A stretch of DNA of 64,000 nt from Rhynchonema sp. JSB1_4 (lineage: Eukaryota; Nematoda; Chromadorea; Monhysterida; Xyalidae): assembly GCA_030248065.1 (NCBI GenBank), contig JASAMV010006456.1:23603-87602 (forward strand), in the 5' to 3' direction. The notes under the pieces are model-generated. The model ran no database searches and had not been told where the DNA came from. It worked only from the letters and a program-made list of their open reading frames with translations. The translations under genes were made by a program, and so were the position numbers. This document shows, piece after piece, positions 31,484 to 48,353 of the stretch. The first letter of the stretch is position 1, and each line of letters begins with the position of its first letter.

Positions 31484-31705
31484 GGGTGGAATTTTCGAAA
31501 CGGTGTGAAGGTCAGTTAGGCGTAAAGGTCGGCGTAAAGTTCGGATGAAAGCTTGGTCGGCGTAGCTCGGTGTAAACGTGAAACATTGCCTGTTATTGAC
31601 GTGGAATGTTTCAAGTTTCAAGGCCTATCACACTGAGCTGTCGACCGAGCTTTTCACCGACCTTTACACTCAACTGACCTTTACACCGTTTCGAAAATAT
31701 CACCC
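31484..31705. repeat. Palindromic MITE (ATTTTCGAAACGGTGTAAAGGT), copy 1
   Basis: Inverted ends GGGTGGAATTTTCGAAACGG and CCGTTTCGAAAATATCACCC, flanked by ATA on both sides. The arms consist of GTAAAGGTCGGCGTAAAG-like units. A second copy is at 41064-41277. Confidence 0.7.
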
Positions 31706-32024
31706 ATAGAGCGACAATCACTGAGTTTCCTTTCACTTCGTGTAAAACACATGTATTTTATGTGCACAACATCAATATATAGTTTTTATGGGTATTTACC
31801 TTGTACGTTTTTTCCATTCATTTCAGTTTCCGTTTTCCGAGCTATCCCATCCACATACAACAACAAAGCATGGAGGTGTCGGTTCGTAGCATTCGGTAGG
31901 ATTCCGTGTTTCTGCGGTTGATTGTGAAAAAATCCATAGTTTCTTTCTTTCGGTGCTGCTTCTCTGTCTTGTAATCATAATGCAATGCATTGCATGCCGT
32001 CGTTGAGTATAACGACAAAAATAT

Positions 32025-32202
32025 AATCTATCAATTCTTTTGGGAGAAACTTATCAACCGTGTTGCCTGATCCGTAAAGCGCATTATGCGTACACTGGCT
32101 ACGGAAGTCACGTGACCGCTATAGCCAGTGCACGCATCATGCGCTTTACGGATCAGGCAACGCGTTTGAAAAGTTTCTCCCAAAAGAATTGTCAGAGTAT
32201 AC
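32025..32202. repeat. Palindromic element (CAATTCTTTTGGGAGAAACTT), copy 2
   Basis: The same arms as 22186-22370: CAATTCTTTTGGGAGAAACTT, TTGCCTGATCCGTAAAGCGCAT and GTCACGTGACCG in the loop. Confidence 0.75.
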
Positions 32203-33165
32203 AATTTTCTGATTCCAGTTTTCCATTTTGATTGTTGGTATGGTATTTTCATTTATACTTTTTTCAAGTGAAAATTTATAGTAATGCGTGTGTACCCCCG
32301 TGTTTATGTGTGTTGTCTTTCCAATATGAAAAACTGTCTTGGTCACCCTCTGAACATATCGTAATCAAATTCGTTACAAACAACAACATACATATTACGT
32401 AGCGACCAAACCAACTGGGCAGACAGATGTAATTTTGAGGAAAAAAACGCCGAATTGCTTGCTCATGCCGTAAACCAGTCAGCAGAAAGAAAAACATCCT
32501 CAGTGCATTTTCTTTTGCAGTCAGATCAGGAGCCAGCAGAAAGGGTGGTTCAAAAGTAACTGCACAAGGTTTAGGTTGGCGTTCGTGAAACTCATAAGCT
32601 CATTTTCGAATTCCCTGTGTGCGAAAACCGCTGTTACCCAAATTTTATGGTGCTATTTGAAGCCTTTCCGTATGAGTTTCCCCACACGTCATCCTTCACC
32701 TAGTGTAGCTATTTGTTGACCGTTTTATATTTCTAACTCTGGTCATGGCCAAACAGTCACTCCCACCCGAACTCTGCAGTATCAGCAAGTCAAAACATTC
32801 ATTCAGTTTCAGTATCGGTGTTTTTATGCGTTCGGGGCCGTCGATGCGAACCTTGTCGGTGTACATAAATGAGAAAACTTCTGATTTGACCTCTCCCTTG
32901 CCCAAAAGCTGAATCCGACGCACGCTTTTTTTCTCACAAAGTTGTTATGACGTTGATACTGCACATCGTGACTGTGATACATCTGGAGCTTTGAAAACCG
33001 AGCCAAACGTTGCTTGCCCATACCCGCAGTGTGGACAGTATTTTGCTCCTATTGCATTGGCCCTTTGGCCGAAAGTTTCGGAACGATATGCTTCAAGCGC
33101 ACCTGGCTGGTATTTCATGAATTTTTCAACGACGACTTTGAAACGCGAAGATCATACAATTAAAA
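32203..33165. other. Duplicated upstream segment of the six-cysteine gene cluster
   Basis: Stretches here recur upstream of the other two cluster genes: GTTTTCCATTTT, GTTGGTATGGT and CCAATATRAAAAACTGTCTT recur near 36630-36770, and GCCAAAAGCTG...CACAAAGTTGTTATGRCGT recurs near 34815 and 37150. This shows that the whole gene plus its flank was duplicated in tandem. It probably contains the promoter. Confidence 0.5.
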
Positions 33166-34120
33166 ATGAAAATCAAATTCCAAATTATGTCCTTCGTTAT
33201 CTGTTGGTGCTATACGTGCACTATCACCGCACCAGCAGTGCCTGGCCGCTCCACATTCGAAATAAATCTCTGCGATGACCCAAAACTTCCTTGTGAACAT
33301 CATCAAGACTGTTGCTATCATTTGATTTTGGGTTATTACTGCTGCGACCAACAGGTGGTCAGGTAAAGTACATCCTGTTTTTGGTGATCATCTATAGTGC
33401 GGAAACTTTTCCAACCACATTTCGGATTCCAATCTGCCGTTATTACGTTTGACGCTGAAACGTCTCCTTTTGCACTGGTGGTGAGGAGGCGGCGTGGAAG
33501 CGGATTTTCCTTTTCCAAGACCTTTTGAGTGTTCTGACGGGATAAGAAGGAGTTAAAGTGTGGTAACAAACAATTCTTCATGACAGGCGTGAAGAAGATG
33601 TATGGCCTGAGGACGGACCACGGTCTCGGATCAAGCGAGCTTCATCGAAAAAACCCGGCACAGACCGTAAGAGTGGCGTGGGAAAGAAAGCGGCAAAGTA
33701 AGTGCGTTGTGTATTTTTGGTATCAAACATCAATGTGACGTTAATTTTAAATTTTGTGACAGTATCAATCAAGTATGGTTATTAATCACGGGCTTGGAGA
33801 CTTATTTACTAACGTCACCAACTTCAACCAGCGTTGAAATTGATATTGAAATTTGATTTGAAATATTGAAATTGCTTTGATATTGATATTGAAAGCAATA
33901 CCTAGTACGTAGGGCTGGTCGACAACGTCCTAAGTCAATATATCGAAATATATACTGTGTAAAAAAAGTGGCGTGATCAACACAGGACCAGTTAGCTTGC
34001 AACCGGTATTTCAGATTGGCCGCTGGCGTAATTGTCGTGATCGTTATCGGAAGTGTTCTTGGTTTTTGTTGCTGTGTTGGCCTTGTTGCGTATTGTTTCT
34101 ACACTGCGTGTAAAAACTAA
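33166..34120 (+). CDS. Small six-cysteine single-pass membrane protein, paralog 1
   Basis: Three exons in phase (33166-33362, 33587-33697, 34015-34120) give 137 residues. Residues 1-22 look like a signal peptide (MKIKFQIMSFVICW...TITA). The ectodomain has the spacing C36-x6-C43-x5-CC49/50-x8-CC59/60. Exon 2 adds a charged, Lys/Arg-rich stretch. Exon 3 is a transmembrane segment (AAGVIVVIVIGSVLGF) followed by CCC, likely lipid-modified, and a short tail. Signal peptide, six cysteines as C, C, CC, CC, one membrane span and juxtamembrane cysteines match the general plan of the Shisa-like/STMC6 transmembrane adaptors. That assignment rests on layout, not on a search. Exon 2 is symmetric (phase 2-2), so it can be lost without a frameshift. 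Confidence 0.75.
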
Positions 34121-35108
34121 TGTCGTCCGTTGGTGAGACATCCATGATAATCCGGTAAAAATTGTGATTCGAATTTAGAATTAGAATCTTAGAATTTAGA
34201 ATCTTAGATTTCAAATTTTAGTACCCCTTGACAAATGTAAACGTTCGAAAATTTTCTTGTTGATTGGCGTTACACATTGGTCTGTTTATTTGGTGTTTTT
34301 TTAACACTAGCTTTTTCCGTGAATGGATCATTGTTATTCTTGAATGAAATTCCAGAGTCAATATGCAATTAAGCAAAGTGTTTCATCACCCACGTTTTGT
34401 GGTGACTATAACAACAAAAGGAGATAATTTTAGTGGAGAAAAGCAAATTGCTCATGCCTGTAGACAGTCAGTCAGCAAGAAAGAAAAGTATCCTTGGTGC
34501 AATTTCGTTTACTGGAGCAGGTATATTATTAGCGAAAAGAAAAGTTGGCACACATACGAAATTTTTTGTTCGCTACGCTTGTGAAAGCGTATTTTGTGTG
34601 GATTTCGACTTCAGGGGTGCCGAATTTATAACTGGGGTGTGCTATGCACAGACAGGCCCTCCCGGACTGCACAGTAAGCTGCATCGGCAACTTCAAAACA
34701 CTTATTCAGTCAGTTTCGGCGTTTTTGTTCGTTTGGGGTGTTTTCGTTTCAGGCCCACCTACATAATGTATGTTAACTTTGTCGCTAAAAAGAGAAATTC
34801 GAATTTGACCCCCCTTGGCCAAAAGCTGGGTCCGACACTGTTTTCTGTCTCACAAAGTTGTTATGGCGTCGATAAGTGACAGCTGGAAGTATGAAAGCAA
34901 CAAAAATGACTTCTACTGGTGACTGTTTTATACGGTAGGTGTACGATTTGTATCGGCCGAAAATCACGGAACGAATTTCTATGCAATGTTCAAATACACC
35001 TACTGTATATCGTCATGGGCGAAAATTCATACATATTATCTTGATTGATACGATCGGAGATTTTATAAGATTGACGTTTGGAACACGAAAATAAGATAAA
35101 AAATTGGA
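34121..35108. other. Spacer between cluster genes 1 and 2
   Basis: No gene seen. It contains the duplicated upstream motifs shared by the cluster (for example TTTCGTTTACTGGAGCAG and CACAAAGTTGTTATGGCGTCGATA). Confidence 0.4.
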
Positions 35109-36244
35109 ATGAACAACACCAAATTCCCAATCATCCCTCTGATAATCTCTCTCGGTTACACATGCACTGTCACAGCACCAGCAGTGCCCGGCCGATCCCA
35201 GTTCGAAATATCCTATTGCGAGGGCCTAAATCTTAAATGTGAACCTGGTCAAGATTGTTGTTACGATTTCCATTGGGGCCATTACTGTTGCGATCAACAA
35301 GTGGCTATCTACCCTTTGTTCGTAAACTTTTTGAATGTTCAAAGGCATGCAAATAGGCACCCTAAGTTTCCCTCGCCCCCGTTAATCTAAAAACTACAAA
35401 CGTTTATCGAGAAAAAATCTGCTTTTAGTAGTTTATTCAGTATTCCAAATTTTAACGTGTTTTAAATGCTATTTAAACCTTCGGAGATGTCACACTTCAA
35501 CCTCCTAGAAAACCTATTCGGGGAGTCGTAATGCAGAAAAATGGAGTATCCAACAACCCTTGTTGACAGGAGTGAAGATGATGATTTTCCTGATGACGAC
35601 GGACCACGATTGCGAACAGCGCGCGCTACGGAAGGGAACAAACCAGAAAAACCTGGCAAAAGCGGGTATTATACAGTACCTCGTTTCTTATCATTCATAT
35701 AAACGTCAGTGTGACGGTAATTCCTATATTCATGACAGTAGCAAAAGCTCCCGCAACAGTTATCAAACTATCGGATCGGATCGGACAGGTCCAGACACAT
35801 AGGTTTACACCTGGACTGATCACAGTCTGCCCACCAGTTCCGGGCCGATGTGATCACAAAGTTTGATATCGTCCAATCAGTAAGAGCGAACCGGTAAAAA
35901 GTGACCAAAAAGTTGAATTGAACCGAAGTCCTTTACTATGGCGAATTTTCGGGGCACAGCAAAAAGTATGCGCATCAGGTGGAAGTTATGCTGATCACGA
36001 ACTTGCCTATAATGAAGTTTCACTGAGCAACACCTGCATACAAAGCACGGGCGATTATTGAATTGACAACCAAACGATTAGCCCGTATTTCAGACTTTCC
36101 GCTGGTGTGATCGCCGCGATCGTAATCGGAAGTGTTCTGGGTCTCTGTTGTTGCTTCTCTATTGCCGCGTATCTGGCTGTCCTGGCTGTGTATTGCTGCT
36201 TGGCCGCATTTTGTATTGTTATGGCTAGTCGTGCCCCGCTATAG
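35109..36244 (+). CDS. Small six-cysteine membrane protein, paralog 2, possibly defective donor
   Basis: Exon 1 (35109 to about 35305) keeps the signal peptide (MNNTKFPIIPLIISL) and all six cysteines (C-x6-C-x5-CC-x8-CC, ending HYCCDQQ). Exon 2 (35570-35665) is acidic then basic (EDDDFPDDDGPR). Exon 3 (36094-36244) holds the membrane span (AGVIAAIVIGSVLG), then CCC and a longer, more hydrophobic tail than in its sisters, ending at TAG. Exons 2 and 3 join in phase 2. At the end of exon 1, where the sisters have AG/GTAAAG or AA/GTAAGA, this copy reads AT/CTACCC, so the usual donor is missing. Either another donor (GTAAAC near 35321, wrong phase) is used or the gene is becoming a pseudogene. Confidence 0.6.
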
Positions 36245-37488
36245 TCACCACAAAGGGCACTTGACGAACAACGTGATACTAAGTGCGAGTCGGTGAATGT
36301 AACGGCAACGGGTCAAGTACAGTAACAAGGCAAAATATATGCCTTCAGACAGGGTTATAGTCACCCTTTCTGTCACCCGATGTGGCAGGTAATCAATTTG
36401 TATGTATATGCGTAGAGTTTCGGTCGTATGAGGGTACTGGGCAGGAATATCCGGAACCACCAAACACGACGGAATATTCGGCGATGGAATATCCGGAAGT
36501 TTCCACCCGCCGGTTATTATACGTCGTGTTGAGAACCACGACGGAATATCCGGAGAAAACGACGCACTATTCCAGTTCCGAACCTATCCAATCCACAATA
36601 TCAGCAAGGCATCGAGTGCCTTCGGCTGACTCTGGTTTTCCATTTTTGTTGTTGGTATGGTTTTACCCTTTTCAAGTGACGGCTTAGGATAGTGTGTGGA
36701 TACTCGTCCATGTGTAATGACAATGAGTGTTTGTGATTGTGTTTCCAATATAAAAAACTGTCTTTGAAGTGTCGAAATCAAAATCTTTACGAACAAAAAC
36801 TCTTTATGTTGTGGCTATAATTCAGAAAAAACAAAGACCAATTACTCATGCCCGTAACGTAAACAGTCAATCACCAAGAGAGATAATGCTCGTGTAGCAT
36901 TTGGTTTTGCTGGCGGGTCCGGATCACCTGTACCTCTATCTGTATCTCTCTAAGGAAAGAACCAAAAAGAAAAGTATACACAGTGCACATTATTTGTGCA
37001 TTTTTTTGTTCGCCACACGTCCGCATGACGAACTCTCAACAACGTTAAAACATTTATTCGATTAGTTTCAACGTTTTCATACGTTTGGGTTTTTGCGTGT
37101 GCGACACTTGTCCGTATAAAGTGAGAAAACGTCGGATCTGAGCTCTCCCTTTGGCCAAAACCTGGATCCGACACTGTTCTCTTTTGCACAAAGTCGCCAT
37201 GACGTCGATACGGCTGCACTGCACTGAACTGGAATTATGAAAAGCGAGACAGACGGAATTCGTGAGTGTGCTATGCTGCTATACATTTTGTATCAGACCA
37301 AAGTTACGAAATGATTTGAACCAAACAAGCTTTATGTATACCTATAGTGTTGTTGTTGGCGATAAGATTGCTTTGTTGATATTGACAGCCGCTTATTTTA
37401 TCCAATGTTTCGTGAATAGCAAGGCTGGCTTTTGGAACGTGAAATTCCGAATTTGAGTTCGTGATATTGCCAAAAAATTAAATACAGT
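36245..37488. other. Spacer between cluster genes 2 and 3
   Basis: It holds the duplicated upstream block (36630-37260). A short zone at 36440-36560 has repeated GGAATATCCGGA palindromes. No gene seen. Confidence 0.4.
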
Positions 37489-38418
37489 ATGAATACCAAA
37501 TTCCCAATTATCCCGCTGATCATCTGTTCGTGTTACATGTGCACTGTCGCAGCCCCAGCTATGCCCAGCCATTCCCAATTAGCGAAAGCATTTTGCGATG
37601 ATCTGAAACTGCAGTGTGAACGTGATCAAGGCTGTTGCTATCATCCGATTTCGGGTTATTACTGCTGCAACCAACAAGTGGTCAAGTAAGATATACATAC
37701 CCAGGGCTTTTATAGTGATTTGAAATATCAAAAACGTCAGGCAGAATTGAGCCGGGTTAGGCCGATCATATGAAGCAAGATTGTTGCTGTCTGGTGAGTT
37801 TGTGCACTCCTTTGTCGATATCAAGCTTGATGATCGGATGAGGCCGATCACATCGATGTGATTGGACAACCTGAACAGGTCCGATCTGATCACACCGCAG
37901 TAGGTATTGGTCGCACAATGACTTTATAAGAATTGGTCAAATTTTTTTCCTGAATCGCAAAGCAGGCCAGTGACGGGGCAATGACGTTGCGTTGCGCGAT
38001 CACACACAATACACGTAGTAAAGAGAATGTTTCAGACCTGCGGCAACGTGGTTGATCTGCTGGATTATTTTCAGCTGAAAATGTTTTGTGAGAATCACAA
38101 ATAGCACAGTAGTTAAGAGTGACTGAACGTGAAAATCAGGATTGATTTTGATGAATTCTTATATGGTCATTGTGCGACCAATAGAGAAGTGTGCGGGCCG
38201 ACCACAAAGCTGAACCGCAGAGAGTTCAATTTCGTGGCCAGCCGCCATATTTTATATAATATGCATTTACCTATAGTTTTCTTTCTCCCTGTTCACATTT
38301 CAGATTGGCCGGTGGTATAATTGCAGCGATCGTGATCGCAAGTGTGCTCGGTTGCTGCTGCTGCGTCGTCGGTCTTGTTATGTGTTGTTTCTGCAGTCCG
38401 TGTGCTATTCTTTTTTAG
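37489..38418 (+). CDS. Small six-cysteine membrane protein, paralog 3 (two-exon form)
   Basis: Exon 1 (37489-37685) has exactly the length of paralog 1's (197 bp): signal peptide MNTKFPIIPLIICS, then C-x6-C-x5-CC-x8-CC. Exon 2 of the sisters was not found in the 618-bp intron. Exon 1 joins directly and in phase to 38304-38418, which encodes the membrane span (AGGIIAAIVIASVLG), CCCC and a cysteine-rich tail, giving 103 residues. It is the third member of the tandem cluster; starts are spaced 1.9 and 2.4 kb. Function unknown, Shisa/STMC6-like layout. Confidence 0.72.
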
Positions 38419-38791
38419 CTTTGAATCAGACAAATATAATGGTAAAAAATATTCTATTTGCCTGACATAACTTTTGTTCGCTTATTTGATGTTGATCAAC
38501 GACTAGCCTTTTCGGAATTATATGTCATTGTTATTCTTGAACAAAACTACAGAATAATTGCATAAACAGGCAACACGTTTGAAAGAGAAAACAAAGAAAA
38601 AGGCTCCCAATCAATTTTATTATAAATTATTGATTCAGTGCATATCGTGGCTGACTTAGCACTGCGAATTGTGACCAATTCGCATGACCATTCTGATAGA
38701 AAGGATTTTATCCTGGTTGATGTAACGTGCATCCCAAAATCGGTAGATGAATTTCTGCTTCTTCGCCAAATTGTGCTTGGTATGCCTCCAC

Positions 38792-38985
38792 TTACACACT
38801 ATTGCACACTTGTGTTGTTTCAGCATGTCTTTCACGGCAGATCCTACATACAAGTTGTGCTCTTGCCGAATGTTTGCGACGTCTGTGTCGCTCCAGGTTC
38901 GATCTGCGTTGTTCAATACCTGGATCCGTGAACGGTAAATCGCATTCGCGGCAATATTTAGGGCTGGCCGAAGGTCGACAGTGTG
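38792..38985 (-). CDS. C2H2 zinc-finger exon (fragment)
   Basis: A minus-strand frame reads CRECDLPFT, then DPGIEQ, then RRSNLERHRRRKH, followed by VCRICRERH. Leaving out DPGIEQ restores the exact C-x2-C-x12-H-x4-H spacing of a classical C2H2 finger, so the finger carries a six-residue loop insertion. The frame ends at a TAG about 30 residues later. I found no partner exons, so this may be the last exon of a gene or a decayed fragment. Confidence 0.4.
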
Positions 38986-39019
38986 TCCGGAATAAATCGA
39001 AAAATAGCCTTTGCACAAA

Positions 39020-39996
39020 ATGTCACGTGACCATTCGTTGCAGTTGACAATCGTGACCAGTTATTCGCGATTCCATCCCTGATTTATTTCTAGTACATAT
39101 CTCAACCGCTGTCCCAGTTTGTCAGTGCATGGAACGACTGCTTTCTATTATCTTTATCATCAAACCAGTAAACTTTTATGCATGCCCAATCTTCGTTTTG
39201 TGGTGATCACCGGATAATAATCAATTTATATTGTCAACAGAAATGTTAGAAATCGCACGCGTTCCGCTCTTCAAGATGACTTTGTATTTATTTGCATAGA
39301 GAAGATACTATCTGAGCTTCATGTTCTGTCGTTTGATATCATTGTTTGTCTGTGTGCGTAATGCTCTCCCGCGATTGTTTTACAGATCTGTCCGTCAGGT
39401 GTTGTTTTCTCAATTGGTTCGTTTTATTCGTATTCCGTTGTAGCGTTTCGTCGTGCGTTTTCGTTTTGCTGAACGCGCCGCTGAGAAACTCGTAGTCGTC
39501 GTCCGTGCCTGTGAAACATCAGCCAACCAAGTGTCGTCTGTGTCCTGGTTATAGTGAAACCCTTCTTGTGAACAGTGCTAAACGATGTTTCGATCCCCAA
39601 TCGGCCATCAACCTCCTAATTACCACTTTATATGGGGAACGTTTTTAGTGACAGAAACTGTCGGGTTCATGTCATGGTCACGCATGTCACCATAAACAGG
39701 GTAGACTGTATACGCGGATACTCACCTTCAGCTGTATGAAAGTGTCCATCGCGTGGCGACCTTTCGGCTCGTAATTTGGCGCTAAAAGCAACAATGCTTC
39801 GATTATTGTTTGTTGATGATCAAATATTAGTGCCGCGCGTACCAGAAAGCAAGCGCCACGAAACCATAAATTCCGGTCCCAAAAATATATTGAACAACGT
39901 AATTGATGAAAACTTCGCTGAAGCGATGAGAATAGGGCACTGAACGAAATTAAAAAGTCTATGTAAATGTTCGTGAAACTAGTATTCCACTAACGG
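39020..39996. other. Unassigned stretch
   Basis: About 1 kb between the zinc-finger exon and the membrane-protein gene. No recognised feature. Confidence 0.3.
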
Positions 39997-40764
39997 TCAA
40001 AATATAGCACACTTGCAAAAAACTGACTTTCTCTCATCCGATATAGCGCGCTCATCGGTGGCTCTTCTGAACATTTGATACGGGTCGAGATCTCTAGCAG
40101 CACGATTTCCTGCTCGTTCGTGGCTGCTTCGTCTACTATCATCGCCGTAGGATCGTTCTGTTAGATGTTGTCTCTCGTTGGTTATATGTTGGGTCGGATC
40201 ACCCTGTGTGTGACCAGAATATTGGGTTGTTTGCACAAACTGCGTGAATTGTGACAAATTCTATGTGTTGGTGAGCGGCGTAATGTGCATATTTCAAGAA
40301 TGATTTCACGCACCGAGGTAGAGAGCGTTGAACCTGGATGCGATTTGGAAAACTTCATAGAGTTATACCTACGTGCACACAGGTGCACAAAGCGCTGACG
40401 ATCACCTGGTGCATCGCGTGTCCAGTAATAGCACAGCAAAATGGGCAACCTAAAACCACTGCAAATGCAAACTGTGTAATACAATGCGACGACGCGTTTT
40501 AATTCAAGTGTTCAACTGTGGAACCACGGATTGAATAATGCACCGCGGCCCTTTTTTGAAACAGCACCTGGTCCCGTTTACAGCATTGTCCGATGAAACA
40601 TCCGAGCAGCACGATCACCCCGGTCAACAGCACCGCCAGTACGACAAGTATGCTGATGAAGACAGCCAGTTGACTCGAACTGTAGCTGGATGCTGTGCTG
40701 CTGCTGGGTGCAGGCGAACTTGATGGAATATTAGCTGCTGCACCTGCCGCTCGATGGGCTAAAT
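39997..40764 (-). CDS. Putative single-pass membrane protein, last two exons
   Basis: Two minus-strand exons join in phase 0 (40764-40568 and 40239-39997). The first encodes a Ser/Ala/Pro-rich stretch (IPSSSPAPSSSTASSYSSSQ), a strong membrane segment (LAVFISILVVLAVLLTGVIV...) and then QCCKRDQ. The second encodes a hydrophilic tail rich in Arg, Asp and Gln, ending at TGA. The acceptor at 40765 (GCCCACAG) implies at least one upstream exon, which I could not find. The juxtamembrane CC and the size recall the six-cysteine genes nearby, but no cysteine ectodomain is visible, so no family is assigned. Confidence 0.45.
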
Positions 40765-41063
40765 CTGTGGGCATTAAATGGCGTATTTAGGGTGAAACCG
40801 AAGTTGGCGATCAGCCTGGTCCGGCCTCCCAAGAAAATTGTTCGCAGACTAAAGCGAATCAACGAATTTTACGCTGGTCGAAATTTGTGGCATCAGTAAA
40901 TCTCACGATCTAAAGCAAAGTCACGTGACCAGGGCAAGACCGCACTGGACCGATCGCCAAGTTCGGTTTCGCCCATATTGATGAACGGTTCAGTCCGCAT
41001 AGAATGATGTCAATGCAGTACCCATATTTGGTCACGATAAACTTGGATCCCACTGGAGACAAA

Positions 41064-41277
41064 TGGTGATATTTTCGAAACGGTGTAAAGGTGAGTTGGG
41101 TGTAAAGGTCGGTGTAAGCTCAATCGAAAGCTCGGTCGGTGTAAACATGAAACATTGCCTGCTGTTAACGTGGAGTGTTTCATGTTTACACCGAGCTGAC
41201 ACCGACCGAGCCTTCGACCGAGCTTACACCGACCTTTACACCCAACTGAGCTTTACGCCGTTTCGAAAATGCCACCC
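41064..41277. repeat. Palindromic MITE (ATTTTCGAAACGGTGTAAAGGT), copy 2
   Basis: Inverted ends TGGTGATATTTTCGAAACGG and CCGTTTCGAAAATGCCACCC, flanked by AAA. The arms are made of GTGTAAAGGTCGGTGTAAGCTC, and the centre is ACATGAAACATTGCCTG, as in 31484-31705. Confidence 0.7.
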
Positions 41278-41675
41278 AAAGTTGAAGTGAAAAAACTCTA
41301 GAGTCGAGCCACGTTGCGGATTTACCGGCCCGAAAAATCACGAAAAAAATGATGATAAAAGATGTCCGCTTCACACCGGTCTCGCTCGCATTGGAGCATT
41401 TACTTTTCCGGGCACAGATGGCTCCTTAGGTTTGCCGTTCATCACAAAGCGCTTTGCACTTCAACGTGGATCAGATCAGAAAAGCAGGCTCATAGCGCGT
41501 GGCTGGAAAACAATCATGAACTCACGTCGGTATATTATTGCATCGATCGGCTTTGTGGTAATCAGCAGCAGAACAATAGAGGATACAAGCAGATAGCTGA
41601 TTGGTCGGATAGAATAGTTGAGATGATGATTGGTTGAGCAGAGCATAGTTGATGGCGGAAGAATATACTTGAGAA

Positions 41676-41903
41676 GATACAAAAGGAATTATGTAAAGCA
41701 TTTGCAGCGATGTAGTTACAGACCACAGACATACGGGGCAGAGAGCACAAAATGACAGAGCCACATTCGGTTGGAAGGCAAGGTTGCGGGATACAAAAGG
41801 AATTATGTAAAGCATTTGCAGCGATGTAGTTACAGACCACAGACATACGGGGCAGAGAGCACAAAATGACAGAGCCACATTCGGTTGGAAGGCAAGGTTG
41901 CGG
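41676..41903 (+). repeat. Recent 114-bp tandem duplication
   Basis: Two practically identical 114-bp units starting GATACAAAAGGAATTATG (41676 and 41790) and ending GGCAAGGTTGCGG. The identity suggests a recent event, or an assembly artefact. No coding function seen. Confidence 0.8.
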
Positions 41904-42117
41904 ATTTATGCCAGCTGTTTGCGTTTGTCCTATTCTCTGTATCAAGCAGCGCCCGCAAGCAGCGGCTACCAGATCTGAAGGTAACATAGGCCGGAATTCT
42001 CGAAAGCGCCGCCCGCCGCCCCGGGATTAGGGCGACAGCGGGACTCCTTGTCCGATAGCCAAGTGGGGCCGACTCGCAGCCACAGCAAAGTCTCACGAAA
42101 AGCAACGTTTGCTGACG

Positions 42118-42590
42118 TTGGAAGTCTGGTGGAAACATGCCAAAACACATCAGTAGATGCTAACTAAATTTTATCAGCGTTCTATGAAAAATCGCAAAAT
42201 AGGGTCAACGGCAATACAGATGTACATAATTTTTTGAAAGCTTTGAAGTGGCATGATTGAAAACATAGAACGTGTGACGAAATGTAGTACAATCAGACAC
42301 CGCAGAACATTTGACGTGTCACATTCACAGAATAGAATAGCACGGCATTCTACGCTCTGCGGTTGGGTGCGTAAAACGGTTGCTTCATGAACACGGCCCA
42401 ATACTGTGCACCATAAATCAATAATCAATCACAAATGCAGCTGCCTTTAAAACAGAAAGCTGACTAGAATCTCGGGTAACATGGCTCAATTTCTTGTATG
42501 GTATGTAAAACAGGCTTTCATGATCACATTATTATGTACAATAAATTCAAACACAATTCATTCACGGTATATACACCGTACTTTCATACA
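42118..42590 (-). repeat. Segment downstream of the RNF43-like stop codon, copied at 54366-54803
   Basis: Starting within a few bases of the ligase stop codon (42594), about 470 bp, read on the minus strand, recur at 54366-54803 on the plus strand. Shared strings include TATACCGTGAATGAATTG, GGCAGCTGCATTTGTGATTG and CTATTTTGCGATTTTTCATAG. It is probably the ligase's 3' untranslated region, or a mobile element that now supplies it. Confidence 0.65.
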
Positions 42591-42593
42591 CAC

Positions 42594-48353
<5,760 letters not shown>

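Noticed and set aside
41326..41374. Apparent signal-peptide exon (KRTSFIIIFFVIFRA) upstream of the membrane-protein gene
   Set aside because: The frame starts at GTG, not ATG, and no connecting ectodomain exon was found, so it could not be joined with confidence.
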